64,000 nucleotides of DNA from Przewalskia tangutica. Lineage: Eukaryota; Streptophyta; Magnoliopsida; Solanales; Solanaceae. Numbering within the stretch: the first letter of the stretch is position 1; each line of letters opens with the position of its first letter. The notes beneath the pieces were generated by a model. It was given only the letters and a program-made list of their open reading frames with translations. It was not told the DNA's origin and ran no database searches. The stretch is taken from contig CM056721.1 in NCBI GenBank assembly GCA_029844215.1, positions 55,097,815 to 55,161,814 of the forward strand, given 5' to 3'. Positions 45,170-58,595 of this stretch are shown one piece after another. A program made the position numbers and the translations under genes.

Positions 45170-48100
45170 TGTCACGACCAACCGGGCGTGATCGTGCCTT
45201 ACCGGGCACCCAGTAGACATACATCGAGTAATCGGAATATAAAACAAGACATGACATAATATGAAATATGAAACGATTCATCTGAGAAAACTTGCCTTCG
45301 GCATAAATATATAACAACTCGAAGCATATCCTTTTTACAACTCGCCACAACAAAGCAGTTACTGCACTGTAAGAAGGATAACAATGGCGGACAAGGCCCG
45401 CCATACCCTGAATGTAAGTACCTACAACGACAGGACTATACCATGATAAGCCTCCGAAACGGAGCTTCCCAAACGCTGAATCGTGACCCTAAGAGCGAGG
45501 ATCAACGATCGTGTACCTCTACCGGCATGAAAGCGGCCAAGGAGGTCGAGATAACAGTACCAAGTATGTGAAATCAGAAAGTACTTAAATGAAATCAAAG
45601 TATTTAAAACCATTTACAAATACAATTAGTTCAATTTGCACATAGTGCCATATCACAAACAAGAGCAATAATAGGTAAACTGTAACAGGTCTTTCCTAGG
45701 CCGCGAATGATCGGGCAAGGCCAATCGCCCATAGAATCATTATGCATGCCTAACCTCGGACTCGCGATCCGCATGGGTCACACATAGACCCGCATGAGGT
45801 ATTCTCGACGGGGTAGCTAACCCCTGCATTCTCTCCTCGACTCCGCACCGCATAGTCTCAATAGACCGCATAGTCACACAGACCGCATAGGGCATCCCCC
45901 GCATCGGGATAAAACACCCGGAATGATCAACCCTGGAACTCCCGCAGCTCCGCATAGTCACGCAGACCGCATAGGCCATATAGACCCGCATCAAGGGTGG
46001 CAAGCCCTCGGTATAACAAGTCAAGGGGGTATGTGATATAATAACATAACAGCTTATCGTTAAACAACATAAGCACAACAAGGGGAACCCCTTTTACACA
46101 AACATCACCAGATACTAACACACGTAGCATCCTAACATGTTTACTTATGAAATTAACAAGAAAGTATTACAAGGCTATCACAAACCAACACAATCAAGTT
46201 ATTCACACAAGGTACTTTCTACTTTATGTTAACAATTTCGGGTTTTTATCCCCCAAAGTACTTCATACATTAACTCTTTTTAAAAGATCCGTTTCTTTCA
46301 AAAAGTCACACAATACCCGTAGTATAAAAATAGAGTGACTATCCTTTTAAGTAAACCAAAACACTTCCCTTTGTAAATCAAGTAACAACATTATTTTCCA
46401 AACGTTCAAGTTTGCCTAATTCCAAATGCTTAAGTTTCTCATTTTCGCAAGGTTTCGTAGTTCATAGTTTTAATCACATAATGATATAATTCTCCTTTAA
46501 AACAATTTGAGATACATATGCCTTGTATGTGAGTAGGTTATTCTTGTTCATAATTAATCTTATTTAAGCAACCATGATCTAGGAAATGTAATATCATTTT
46601 GTCTCATCTTAGCTTCTATGCAGATGGAGGTTTCTACTGGTTTTAATAATACTTAATTATTCAATACATTTCCCTTTATTAGCGCTGCAGTGGTTTGTTC
46701 GATACTTATTCTGATTTCCGAAATCAGTAAAACATTATTCCTTTTAAACACCAAGTACTCATTACTCACGAATGAGGTTTCACACTTTTTAACAAAATTC
46801 ATATTAATTAAATTAAGTCAAGTCTCTTATCTTTTAAGATCAAGTCTCTTATATTTTAAGATCAATAAACCATTCTTTTTATCTCTCTTAAGTCGTTATA
46901 CCTAACTTCCCATAAAGCTAGTATAACTCTTAAGCTTTCAAACCAAGTATTATTCTTCTTTCAAAAAGGATTCTCAATTCTTTTGAAATACTTCAAGATT
47001 CTTATTTATTCAGGCTTAAGTCAAAAGACATTGCCGTAAAACTACATTCAGTTAACACACGTACGTCTACCGTACTACATATATATTCCTTTAAAATACT
47101 TCCAGATTCTTATTATTCAGGCTTAAGTCAAAAGACATTGCCATACAACTATGTTCAGTTAACACACGTACGTCTATCGTACTATATATATATTCTTTTA
47201 AAATATCATGCTCAAGAGGATAGGAAGGATCACATACCTCGCGACGATTATCGACTATTAGCAAAACGCTCCACGGCTATAACCCGGCTAGCCTCATCCA
47301 CCTTTCAAGTAGTACATGCTACTCGCAGATCAATCAACCTATAAGGGTTATACAAGTCTATCAATGCCTAGACTACTCTTGTAGAATATTCTTCTGATGT
47401 GATTTCAGTTCAAGTCTACTCTGTAATATCCTTCTATTACAGTTCAATCTCTTCTATGAATCTTATATTCATTTCTATATAACTACAGTATGTAATTTCT
47501 AATTACAATAGAAAGATAGGATTATTTACCTCGGTAAGCGCAAATTATCCAAGTTAAATGTCGATCATGAGCAACGTTTAGCTCCTACTCCGGGTGCTCC
47601 AACCCGCTCCAAACAACCCTTAGAAGTTCTACGCAACTTCTTCTTAATACTCCAACCAACTATGGAGATTTTTCCTTAGGGTTTCGTTTTTGTGACTGAA
47701 GGGAAGTATAATAGTATTTCTGGGCTTTTCGTATAAGTGTAACCTTGGAATACTACAAGGTATTTGGGCCAAGGTATTTTGGTATAGTAACAATACTTGG
47801 AGAGTATTTCTATCAAGAGGGGGGGTGTATTTTACGAAAACAACTTAAGGTAGGGGGGGTACTCTCGGCTTTGCACCACTAGGAGGGGGGGCGTACCCCT
47901 CGGCCAAGGGCCTCACGAAAAGGGAGGGGAGGCTGGGACGAACTCAACTCAAAGGGGGAAGAGGGCTTTCAAGACTTAGAACAATTTTTGGATGAAGAAG
48001 TTCATCAACTAAGGGGGGTATTTATAGGCCAACCAATGGCCAAGATCAAGCCAAGTGTTATGCAAGTGTAGGGTGAGGATTTATCCAAGTGTCATTATCC

Positions 48101-48412
48101 ATCTACTACACAAAATATCCTACCTAACCAAGACCTCCAAATCGTCCACTTGCCGCCCCAATTGACGTCCAATATGAGGGTGACACATGTCACCCTCCCG
48201 TTGGTCCAAAATGTTTCATCTCTCGGAAAAATCTGCAAAAAATATAAATGACATAGCCGGAATTTTCCCTTCGCAAAGTTTGTAAAACGTTTCGTCGAAA
48301 AACGATTCCTTTCGGTAGTTGTGAACAAAATTTTCGGCCCTTGCATACTTTAAGGCTCAAACTTTTCTACGTACGTCCTCACGTACATACTCTGGAAATA
48401 CGGGGTATAACA
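45170..48412 (-). mobile_element. 5' LTR of full antisense element E
   Basis: A 3243-bp LTR runs from TGTCACGACCAACCGG to CGGGGTATAACA. With 39252-42471 and the internal region 42472-45169 it makes a 9161-bp element flanked by gattc/cattc. Regions 46130-47200 and 40205-41275 are almost the same base for base, while the part next to the TGTCACG end (45170-46030 against 39252-40100) differs heavily at CAG, CTG and CCGG sites. Confidence 0.92.
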
Positions 48413-48417
48413 CATTC

Positions 48418-51155
48418 CCAAGTCACCTCTATAATTAGAGCCCGAAAAATACTACTATACTTCCTATTAGTCACTAAACGAAACCCTGGGGAAATCTTCA
48501 TAGTTGGTTTGAAGTATTAGTAGAAGTTGTGTGGAAACTTCTAAGGGTTTCTTGGAGCTATCGGAGCATGCAAATTAGGAGCTAAACGTTGTTCAGGATC
48601 GACATTATAACTTGGATAATTTTGGGCTTATCGAGGTAAATAATCTTATCCTTTTATTGTAATTGGAAATTACATACTGTAGTAGTATAGAAATGAGTAT
48701 AAGACATATATAAGGATGGTATAAAAGAAGAGAATCGAATCAGATTTACATAGGATCAGATTTAGAGACTTGTGTAGTTTGACTGTAGGAAGTCGCCAAA
48801 TTTTTCCATAGAATAAGGAATCTTGTATCTAGAATTATTCTACAGAGTAGTCTAGACGTTGATAGACTTATATGACCGTTATAGGTTGAAGTACTGCGAG
48901 TAGCGTATTCTACTCGAAGGGTGGAAAAGGCTAGCGTGATTACGATTTTGGAGCGCTTTGCTAATCGGTTCAATCGTCGCGAGGTATGTGATTCTTCCTA
49001 TCCTCTTGAGCATGATAAATTAAAAGAATATATATAGTACGGTGACGACGTGTGTTAATCGAACGTGGTTTTACTGATGTCTTTTGACTTGAGTTTTAAA
49101 TAATAAGAATCTTGAAGTATTTCAAAGGAATTAAGAATCGTTTTTGAAAGAAGAGTAATACTTTGTTTTGAAAGCTTAAGAGTTATACTGTCTTTATGGG
49201 AAGTTAGGTATAACGACTTAAGAGAGATAAAAAGAATGGTTTATTGATTTTAGAAGTTAAGAGACTTGATCTTAAAAGATAAGAGACTTGACTTAATTGA
49301 ATTGATATGAATTTTGTTAAAAGTATGAAACCTCATTCGTGAGTAATGAGTACTTGGTTTTTAAAGAATAATGTTTTACTGATTTCGGAAACGAGAATAA
49401 GTATCGAACGAACCACTGCAGCGTTAATAAAGGAAAATGTATTGACAATAATTAAATTATATTAAAACCAAGAGAAACCTCCATCCGCATGAAGCTAAGA
49501 TAAGACAAAATTGTATTACATTTCCTAGATCATGGCTGCTTTAATAAGATTGTTATAAACAAGAATAACCTACTCACACATAAGGCATACGTTATTCAAT
49601 TGTTTTAAAAAGATTACGTTATTTGATTAAGACTATGAACTATGAAATCTTTCGAAACTAAAAGACTTGAGTATTTGAAATTAGGCAACTTGAACTTTTG
49701 GAAAAAGAATGTTGTTACTTGACTTTAAAAAGGAAAGTGTTTTGGTTTAAAAAGGAGGGCATAATATTGTCTTAGTTGATTTAAAAGGAAAGCATGGTCT
49801 TATCTTAATCATCTTAAAAGAGCGCTTAAATGTTGTAATGATTCTATACCGATTCTATCCATGGGATGACCGGGAATATATTTCACTCGACACCGCGTTC
49901 ATGGGATGAACCGGGAATGTATTCCACTCGACACCGCGTTCATGGGATGAACCGGGAATGTATTTCACTCGACACCGCGTTCATGGGATGAACCGGGAAT
50001 GTATTCCACTCGACACCGCGTTCATGGGATGACCCGGGAATGTATTTCACTCGACACCGCTCATGATGAACCGAATGTATTCCACTCGACACCGCTCACG
50101 AGATGAACCGAATGTATTTCACTCGACACCGCTCACGGGATGAACCGAATGTATTCCACTCGACACCGCTGCTCACGAGATGAACCGAATGTATTCCACT
50201 CGACACCGCGTTCATGGGATGAACCGGGAATGTATTCCACTCGACACCGCGTTCATGGGATGAACCGGGAATGTATTCCACTCGACACCGCGTTCATGGG
50301 ATGAACCAGGAATGTATTTAACTCGACACCGCGTTCATGGGATTAACCGGGAATGTATTCCACTCGACACCGCGTTCATGGGATGAACCGGGAATGTATT
50401 TCACACGATACCGAGTTCATGGGATGAACCGGGAATGTATTCCCCTCGACACCGCATCCATGGGATGGGCCGGGAATGTATTCCACACGATTCGACACCG
50501 AGTCCATGAGATGGGCCGAGACACGTTATACGTATCATACGATTTATACATAGACTGCCGGCAGTGATGAAGGAGTTCCACGGGCATGAGGAATGACTTT
50601 GAGGGCGTGAGTCCCTGACTTGACATGACTGCTTTTATGTTGTGAACTGTAGTTTTGTTATCATACATGTCTCCTGTTTTATTTTAGACTGTTATGATTT
50701 CGTTTACGATTTTCGCCACATACTTGGTACTGTCAGATCGACCTCCTTCGGGCCGCGCGTCATGCCGCAGTAGAGGTACACCGGTTGTTGATCCTCGCCA
50801 TAGGATCAGTCAACAGATTGGGAAGCTCCGTTTCTCCGGAGGCTTATCTTTTGGTATGTTTCCCTGAGTTGTAGGTTCTTGTACATTCTGGGGTATGGCG
50901 GGGCCCTGTCCCGTCATAGTCGTTATAACATTCTTAGAGGTCTGTAGTACTGTTGTGGGCAGGTTTGTAAAAGGGATGTAACTGTTCAAGCATATATATA
51001 TATATATGCCGAAAGGTAACTTTTCTCAGATAAACTGTTTCTCACTTCATATTGTTTCATGTCTTGTTTTATATTCCGCTGGTTACTCTGATGTTGTATC
51101 ACTAGGGTGCCCCGGGGTAAGGCACCAGTCACGGGCCCGGGATCGGGTCGTGACA
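48418..51155 (+). mobile_element. Family A LTR, last LTR of array 2, right segment
   Basis: It continues the LTR interrupted at 39251 (cattcccaagtcacctctat follows gtag in sister LTRs) and ends in CGGGATCGGGTCGTGACA. The joined LTR is about 3336 bp. It includes a 41-bp array at about 49855-50490. The right flank cattt (51156-51160) closes the target duplication of the whole array, 27050-51155. Confidence 0.9.
49855..50490 (+). repeat. ~41-bp tandem array, third copy
   Basis: About 15 units of the family at 29095. Units between about 50055 and 50190 are shortened (accgctcacgagatgaaccgaatg for accgcgttcatgggatgaaccgggaatg), while neighbours are intact. The losses again fall at CCG, CGG and nearby sites. 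Confidence 0.9.
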
Positions 51156-51160
51156 CATTT

Positions 51161-51256
51161 CCCACGAAAAACAATTATTTCTCTCGTTCAAATTTTAACA
51201 TCCTAGTTCCTTACGTACATTCTCTTAAACATGTCCTGGAACTACGGGGTGTAACA
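51161..51256 (-). mobile_element. Family B LTR, antisense, right segment
   Basis: The remaining 5' end of the LTR at 24131-27049, ending in ACGGGGTGTAACA. It matches 22090-22184 ('ccttacgtacattctctta-acatgtcctgga'). Confidence 0.8.
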
Positions 51257-52057
51257 CATTGAGACCATAGATATACAAGGCCTTCTTGAGTAAAATTGTT
51301 ACACCCCGTAATTCCAGGATATGTTTATAAGAACGTACGTAAGAACTCAAAAATGTTAAGATTTGAGACTAGTAAAAATTTATCGGAATTATGGAAATGT
51401 CGGAAAACGAAATATTGCAACGAATGGGAGGGCGACATGTGTCACCCCCTTTGATGGTCATGGTCGAATGGACCATGGGTTTTTAATGGTCATTTGACCT
51501 ATGTAAAGATGACTAAGTCTTGCAAGCTAAGGGCTTCAGATTATTGACTTAGTCAAAGAGCCCACTTGGCTTGATCTTTTAATGGAATGCATCCAAACCA
51601 CCAATTTGTTCTAATCTTGACCCTACATATTGTTATATATGCATACTACTAGCAAGATAAGTTCCCATACTTAGAAAAAATTTGAAAAACTTTGAAGACA
51701 CATAAAGGAGCTCTCGGGTTTGGGTCCTTAAGCAAGAAAAAAAAATCGTTTGTTGTTCAATAATCTCCATACGTTAAACCAAGGTTCCTAAGGGTATTGT
51801 AAGGGTATCTCAATAGAAAGATCCCGGAAAAGTGTCGTTTTTGCGTTAGTCTCAAGGTGAAAACCTAAGTCACTTTCATAGGTTTGGATTGGAAATTGAA
51901 GAAAAGTTGTTTGTGATCTTCTAAGGGCTTCAAGTGTCGGATTGGAGTGTCAAGGAGAGGCTCTAAGTTGCTAGGAAGCGACTTCGGATCTTGAAGTTGG
52001 ATTAAGGCTCGTCAAGGTAACAATCTTGTTCTCTTAAGTGTTATAAGATTACATATT
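51257..52057 (+). mobile_element. Family B LTR 5' part, sense, with 41 bp of flank
   Basis: TGTTACACCCCGTAATTCCAGG at 51298 opens a plus-strand family B LTR. It has the gagggcgacatgtgtcacccc palindrome remnant near 51430, a TTATATATG TATA candidate near 51631, and AGGTAACAATC near 52014. It breaks off at 52058, where another LTR inserted. The 51257-51297 flank has no polypurine tract. It may continue the internal region that stops at 24130, but I cannot show this. Confidence 0.65.
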
Positions 52058-52680
52058 TGTCACGACCCGACCCCGGGCCCGCGACTGGTGCCCTACCTGG
52101 GCACTCTTCTATTCATACAACATAATAAACTGCGGAAGATAAATAACACATTTTTTTTTTCAACAACTAAGGCCAAGCCGATAAGGCTGTCATAACATAA
52201 AAACTTCCCGAAAGGGGCTACACTGTTTAACAATGTAAAAACAACCCTAGCCACCCAAATTTACGTATGAATACATGCACTTCTAAAATTTGGACAAATA
52301 CTATGACGGACAAGGCCCCGCCGCACTTCGAATTTACATAACCATAAAGACAGTTCAAACATCAAGCCATCTCAAAATGTCAACCAGATCCTAAGCTCAC
52401 GGATCCACAATCGTACCTAAACTCGCAGACATGAACGCACCTCAAGGAGGTCAAGATAACATGTACCGAATATGGAATGTAAATAAGGTACAGAAACAAA
52501 TCATAATCAGATAAAAGAATGACAGGGGCAAGTATAAAAAGAGTACATACTAGATCCTACCGTGTCATTACCATCTCATGAACTTAATTGCACATCATTA
52601 TCTTTTCCATTCCATTAAGAGTTATAGCCAAATCTTACGTACATACTTAGGAGAAATCATTAAGTTCATTACCATATAAT
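52058..52680 (-). mobile_element. Family B LTR, antisense, left segment
   Basis: TGTCACGACCCGACCCCGGG to about ccatataat, in the terminal block typical of family B ('ctgggcac', 'gccgataaggct'). It is interrupted by element F and continues at 62052. Confidence 0.7.
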
Positions 52681-55600
52681 CACACGACTCGCCCAGGTTC
52701 GTGGATCGTGCCTTACCCCGCACCCTAGTGATACAACATCGTGAGTAATCGGAACATAAAGACAATACATGAAACCAATGTAATAAGACAAGGAAATAAG
52801 ACAAAGCAACCAAAAACGGTTACACAAGATATATAAATAACAATTTGAACAAGCTACATCCCTTTCTACCACTGCCTATAACAGCATTTCGCTGCACTTA
52901 AGAATGATATGATAACAACGACGGACAGGTTCGCCATACCCTGAATGTAAGCACCTACAACAACAGGACTATACCATCGATAAGCCTCCGAGAAACGGAG
53001 CTTCCCAAAAGTCGAATTGTGACCCTAAGAGCGGATCAACGATCGGCGTACTTTACTCGCGGCATGAACGCAGCCCGGCGAGGTCGCATAACAACAGTAC
53101 CAAGTATGTGAAATCAAAATATCAGAATGAAATCATAATAGTCTATAAAGCGAGACATGTATGATAACCAAACTACGATTTACAATAAATAAGCAAATAT
53201 GTCAAGTCAGGGACTCACGCCCTCAAAGTCATCACTCAAATATAACTATGGGTCTCAAGCCCATACCATCAATCATGCCCGTGGAATACCTTCCTCACTG
53301 TCGGCAGTTTATGATATAAAAGCACCAAGAAATACACATGAACACCAGGTCCCACTGTGTCCTAATAAAATAGCAGTGATAAGTACGAAGGCATAACCAC
53401 TACTAACACCTACAAGACTAACAGGTCATAAATCAGATCATGATATCTGTCTGACTGGCCACATGATCAAAGCCGGTCACTCGCTCGCGATGACGGAAGT
53501 GCCTAGCCTCGAACTCTCCGCAGCCAGATAGGCCAACCTCATAGGCCCGCATGAGGTATTCTCGCATCGAGGGTAGCTACTCCCGGCATCATCCTCGACT
53601 CGCATCCGCATGGCCACAAAGACCGCATGACCACAAGCGGCCGCAAACTAACCCGAACTCCCGTAGTTCGCATGGATCCTCGACCCGCACGAGGTATTCT
53701 CGAATCACGGTCCTGCATCACCGAAGTCTACCCCACACTGAGGCACTAACCTCCTAAACAAGTCAAGGTGAGTGGTACAATACCAACATAACTACCGAGA
53801 GTCAAACAACTTTAAGCGCAATGGCGGGAAACCCCTTTACACTAACATCACAAGATACTAACACACGTAGCATCCTAGCATGTTTACTTAACAAATCAAC
53901 AAGAAAGTATTACAAGGCAATCACCAACCAACATAATCAAGTTATATACACAAGGTACTTTCTACTATATGATTAACAAGATCGGGTTTTATCCCCAAAG
54001 TACTTCATACATTAACTCTTTAAAAGATACGCATTTTCACAAAACCATACAATACCCGTAGTATATGAAAATAGAATGATTATCTTTTGAAGTAAATCAA
54101 AACACTTACCCTTGTAAAATCAAGTAGCAACATTATTTTCCGGGCGCCCAAGTTTGCCTAATTTCAAATGCTCACGTTTCTTATTTTAGAAAGGTTTCGT
54201 AGTTCATAGTCTTATTCATTTAAGAATATAATTCTCTTTAAACCATCCGAGAAACATAAGCCTTATGTGAGTAGGATATTCTTGTTTATAACAATCTTAT
54301 TACAACAGCCATGATCTAGGAAATATCATTTTGTCTCATCTTAGCTTCTATGCAGATGGAAGTTTCTACTGGTTTTAATAATACTTAATCTGGCAAAACA
54401 TTTCCTTTTATTAACGCTGCAGTGGTTTGTCGATACACATTCCGATTTCAAATCAAGAAACATTCTTAAGCCGTTATACCTAACTTCCCATAAAGCTAGT
54501 ATAACTCTTAAGTTTTCAAAACCAAGTATTACTCTTCTTTCAAAATGATTCAAAAATCTTTTGAAATACTTCAAGTTCTTTATTATCACATAACCAAACG
54601 CTTATAGTTCAAATCGCTACCTTTTAAAACCACAAGTATTTTCTTACATACATAAAGTCATATAACCAACTTCCCATAAAGCCGTTATAACACTTTATGT
54701 TTTAGACCAATCAAATACATTTAACACACGTGACGCCCACCGTACTACATAGTTACACACATATCATGCTAGAAGAGATAGGAAGAGGTTCACATACCTC
54801 GCGACGATTATCGACTAATAGCAAACGCCCAAGTACCTCAAACCGCGGCTACTCCTTAAGCCAAACAGATCGCGCCACGCATAGTACTTCCACCTATAAG
54901 GCCACAAGGCGCTTTATTAACATTTAGGTCTCTTCGTAGAACATTCTACGTAAAATTCGAAGACTCTCCCGCAACAAACAGAAATCTCCTCCTCTATCTG
55001 GGCCGCTACCAAGCCAACCGGGGGTTATACGCCTAATCCGGACGCACAATTCTACCTCACGTAAAAGCTACACAAGTCTATCAATACTCCCATGTAATTA
55101 CGCTTCATTACTCTTCTTCAAAAGGTTTCTTATTATTCAGCTTAAGTCAAAAGATATTGCCGATAACTACGTTCGATTCTATATATAGTATACTTTAACT
55201 ATATATTCTAACAACATGTAATTTCCAATTACAATAGGGACAAGATAATTACCTCGATAAGCGTAATTATCCAAGTATAAAGTCGATCCCGGGCAACGTT
55301 TAGCTCCAACTCCGCGCTCCAACCCGCCTCCAAACCACCCTTAGAAGTTCTAACCAACTTCTACATACTACTCCCACTAACTATGGAGATTTTCCTTGTG
55401 GTTTCGGTTTGAGACAAAAGGGACATTTAGGTAGTATTTTCTGCCTCTACGATAGAGGTATCTTTGGAATACTACAAGGTATACGGCTAAGGTAATTTGG
55501 GCATTACAACAATACTTTTGAGAGTATCTCTATACCATAAAAAGGGGGGTATTATACGAAAACAACTAGGCTAGGGGGGGTACCCCACGGCTAGCACCAC

Positions 55601-56114
55601 AAGGAGGGAGAACTCTCGCTGGGGAGGGGATGGTGTTGGACGAGAACACATATAAGAGAGGAGGATTTTAACACTTAGAGATTTGTAGAATGGATGAAGA
55701 AGTCTTCAAAGGGGGTATTTATAGGTCAAGCAAAGGCCAACCAATGGCCAAGATCATGCCAAGTGCAAGGCAAGTGTAGGTCAAGATCAAGCCAAGTGCA
55801 CCTTATCCATCTACCACCAAAATATCCTACCAACTCCTTGACCAAACAATGGCCAATTCGCCCAACCCTTTACCGCCTGTCCTTCCAATGAGAGGGTGAC
55901 AAGTGTCGCCTCTTGTTGGTCCAAAATGTTTCGCCTCTGAAAAATCCGCAAAAATTAAAAATGACATAGCCGAATTTTCCCTACGAAAGTCGTGGAAACG
56001 CTTCGTCAAAACGACTCTAACCGGTGTCAGGCACAAAGAATAATTCGCCAAGCCTATTCTCAAGTTCAAATTTTTCTACGCACGCCCCACGCATACTCAA
56101 AATACGGTATAACA
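52681..56114 (-). mobile_element. 3' LTR of full antisense element F
   Basis: It begins near cacacgactcg, an altered TGTCACGAC, and ends at ACGGTATAACA, about 3434 bp. It carries a 'catgcgg' module in reverse (about 53490-53710), a TATA box (55716-55723) and gagggtgacaagtgtcgcctc near 55892. Flanks ataat (52676-52680) and ataac (62052-62056) match at 4 of 5 bases as target duplication. The exact left end is uncertain by a few bases. Confidence 0.85.
55716..55723 (-). promoter_or_regulatory. TATA box of the 3' LTR of element F
   Basis: TATTTATA on the plus strand; its partner is at 61635-61642. Confidence 0.6.
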
Positions 56115-56127
56115 TTCTCCCCTCCTT
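56115..56127 (-). promoter_or_regulatory. Polypurine tract of element F
   Basis: TTCTCCCCTCCTT is the complement of AAGGAGGGGAGAA. Confidence 0.85.
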
Positions 56128-58503
56128 AGAAACATTCATCCCGAATGTTCCTTCTAAGTCTCAAACCAAACGCGTGCCAGTATAGTCTTCACTACTATAC
56201 TTACCTGAACAATCCTGCCACAACTGGCCACAACAACACCTGCGCAAAATACTTACATCCAAGTTCACGAGGAAATACCTCTAACATCACAAACGCCCCA
56301 TCCAAGGGTCTAAAATATAATTCCTTCGCACTTCCTCCATACAAAAGAAATGGTCACATCTCTGCTCGCAATACATGCTCGCTTCTCCCTTTACTCGTCG
56401 TGATACCACTTTTGTCACTTTGCCGCGAGGTTCTAGTGTCACTCCGGCGACCTAACAAATGGTACCGGCTGCATGCGATCCTCGAGGTCGTCAGACATTC
56501 GAACTCTTACCACATTTCGAGCATCGCTTCGCTTTCCAAAACTCGGGTTACTATCTCTAACGTGGTCATCATTAATCGAACACTGATGGATCTCCGATAC
56601 TTTCCGATCATAACAATACGAAAGATCGGACGTATTGCCTCCTAAGCCGGACGGCAAAAGCTAACATATAGGCAACCCGCCTATTCTTCACATGAACTCA
56701 AAGTGCGGCCCAAAGTAACTCGGGTTAAGTTCCTCTGCTTTCCAAAACTCGTCACACCCAACCCGGTGGTACTTTCAAGAAGACCGACCACAACTGAACT
56801 CTAAGCGTCGCCGATTATCCGCACGATTTCTCCGAGCCGCGTAACCTCTTCTAGACAAGCTTTACTCCTATCCACACCGGAACAAGCTCGAACCAACTAT
56901 CTAAATCTTGCCAACATCGAACCAATCTACCGGCGACTTACACATCCGCCCCTACAAGGCTTCATAAGGCGACATCCGAACACTGAAATGGTAGCTTAAA
57001 CACTCCCTCCACAGGAGACAACAATCCCCAACTACCCCCGAAATCCACCGCCCGGCGGCGAATGCGGTCGAGACTCACCAGTTCTTAACCTGCTGTAAAA
57101 CTTCCATAAACAAAAAGCAGTGCACTGGCTCCATGCGTCATAAGGTGAAGGTAGGCACCGTGCAGCCTTACAACCTTTCGATAAATCAACACCGCCGAGT
57201 AAACGGTCTTTGCTGAAGACAAGACGGTGACCTCCTGCCCGACTCGGTCGAATGTATCCACGAACTCGTCTGTTGGTTAACTAAACTTGGGCCTAACACC
57301 CTCATAACCCTAACCCAAAGCGACCACCAAAAACGACCCACCACCATACAGGTCGCGGGTTGACCCGCAACGTGGCCTCAACCCGACCCGCAACGCGCAG
57401 ACACTAGCTCCCGAACCGAAAACTCTCACTAATCACGCGTTACGAAAACCTAGCGGTCTTCTTAGCTCAACTACCCTCTTTCATTCCACACTACTCGGGA
57501 CTTATCCCACAACATAGCTCACGTGCACTATGCACTCTTATAAGGGTCAAACATAAACATACGTCTTTTACTCGAGATGGCCTTGCCTCAAGGTCTTCAC
57601 GTATAATGCTCTAAGGCTTACATTTTCTCTAGAGGTTAAGGATATATCTATATCTACCTTTACTCCTTAGTCATTCTAATCAAACTCGCCCGTAGGCGAT
57701 AGCTAAGGAAGATGACGAACTACCCACCGATCCTCAAGGCTAAGTCCTCCTACAAGGACACTCTTTCGCACGGCTCGACGGCCGTCGAAACGAGCACCAA
57801 TAAAGACGACATTCCCGTTGACATCCGCCACACCGTGAATACCGAGGAAAAATCAATCGGTGTTTGGAGCCTACGTGTACGTGAACCGAAACTCGAGCTC
57901 ACCAACTCCGCTACCCGAACGCTCAACCCTTTCGAGGAACACTGCACCGCGGATGTGCATATCTAATCTGGCGAGGTGATTCGCCTCGAAAGTTACTAAG
58001 GACCTTGTTGTTCGCCTCTCCTCGTCGCCCGTTAACCCGTCGATCTCTACGCCTCGGCTGCTGCGCATAAGCCCGTGCAGGCTATGCTCGCTAATCAAGA
58101 ATTTCTCTTGCACAACCTCTCTTAGATATTCATCAAGACTCGCGTACATCGGTATACTCTGTGGCCAAATCCATAGAGTAATGTGGTCGCCGCAATCTAT
58201 ATTCTGCTTCGGTTGTGGGCGAAGGTTCAAATGTCATGGCGCGCAGAGGCTGCGCCGTGCTAAACTCATTGGCCGTGACGAGCATAACTCCCGAACGGCA
58301 CCTAACTCGGGTGATGGTTGGGCTCGTGCCTCGTAACCCTCTGTACTCTACTCGCGGCTCCTCGCTGCGCCCTCTGGGCCGGTTGCCTACGCGAAGGCAT
58401 AGCGGTGGAAAGAAATACGTGAGAGGTCCAACTTACAACACACTCTAAGGCACGATCTCGAGTGAGAAGAATAGAAACCAATCCTAAATATCCTATAGCC
58501 TCA

Positions 58504-58539
58504 CGATTATTGGTGTGGTGCACAACACACCGATAATCA
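58504..58539 (-). promoter_or_regulatory. Leader hairpin with GTGCAC loop (element F)
   Basis: On the element strand: TGATTATC-GGTGTG-TTGTGCAC-CACACC-aATAATCg. The inner stem and loop are intact and only the outermost pair is lost, at a CAG site. Confidence 0.6.
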
Positions 58540-58577
58540 AGACTCTCGATACGATGCGTAGACACCTTCCGAGGATT

Positions 58578-58592
58578 AATCGCTCGATACCA
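58578..58592 (-). promoter_or_regulatory. Primer-binding site of element F, altered at CAG
   Basis: The element strand reads TGGTATCGAGCGATT next to the 5' LTR end. Confidence 0.7.
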
Positions 58593-58595
58593 CTT

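Larger units (their letters stand above)
56128..58595 (-). pseudogene. Internal region of element F: broken integrase tail and gag
   Basis: On the minus strand, gag starts at ATG 58398-58400. A 119-residue frame (57871-58230) includes 'ASLDEYLREVV', equivalent to the capsid end in element E. A degraded knuckle region follows near 57760-57800. The gap keeps the GCGGGT-CA-ACCCGC stem (57355-57368). Integrase-like text corresponding to 42900-43560 spans about 56650-57270, heavily frameshifted. No protease, reverse transcriptase or RNase H is recognisable in its 2.5 kb. This is the copy most altered at CAG, CTG and CCGG sites. An oddity is 'gataccacttttgtcactttgc' near 56401, which looks like a primer-site/LTR-end fragment out of place. 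Confidence 0.65.
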
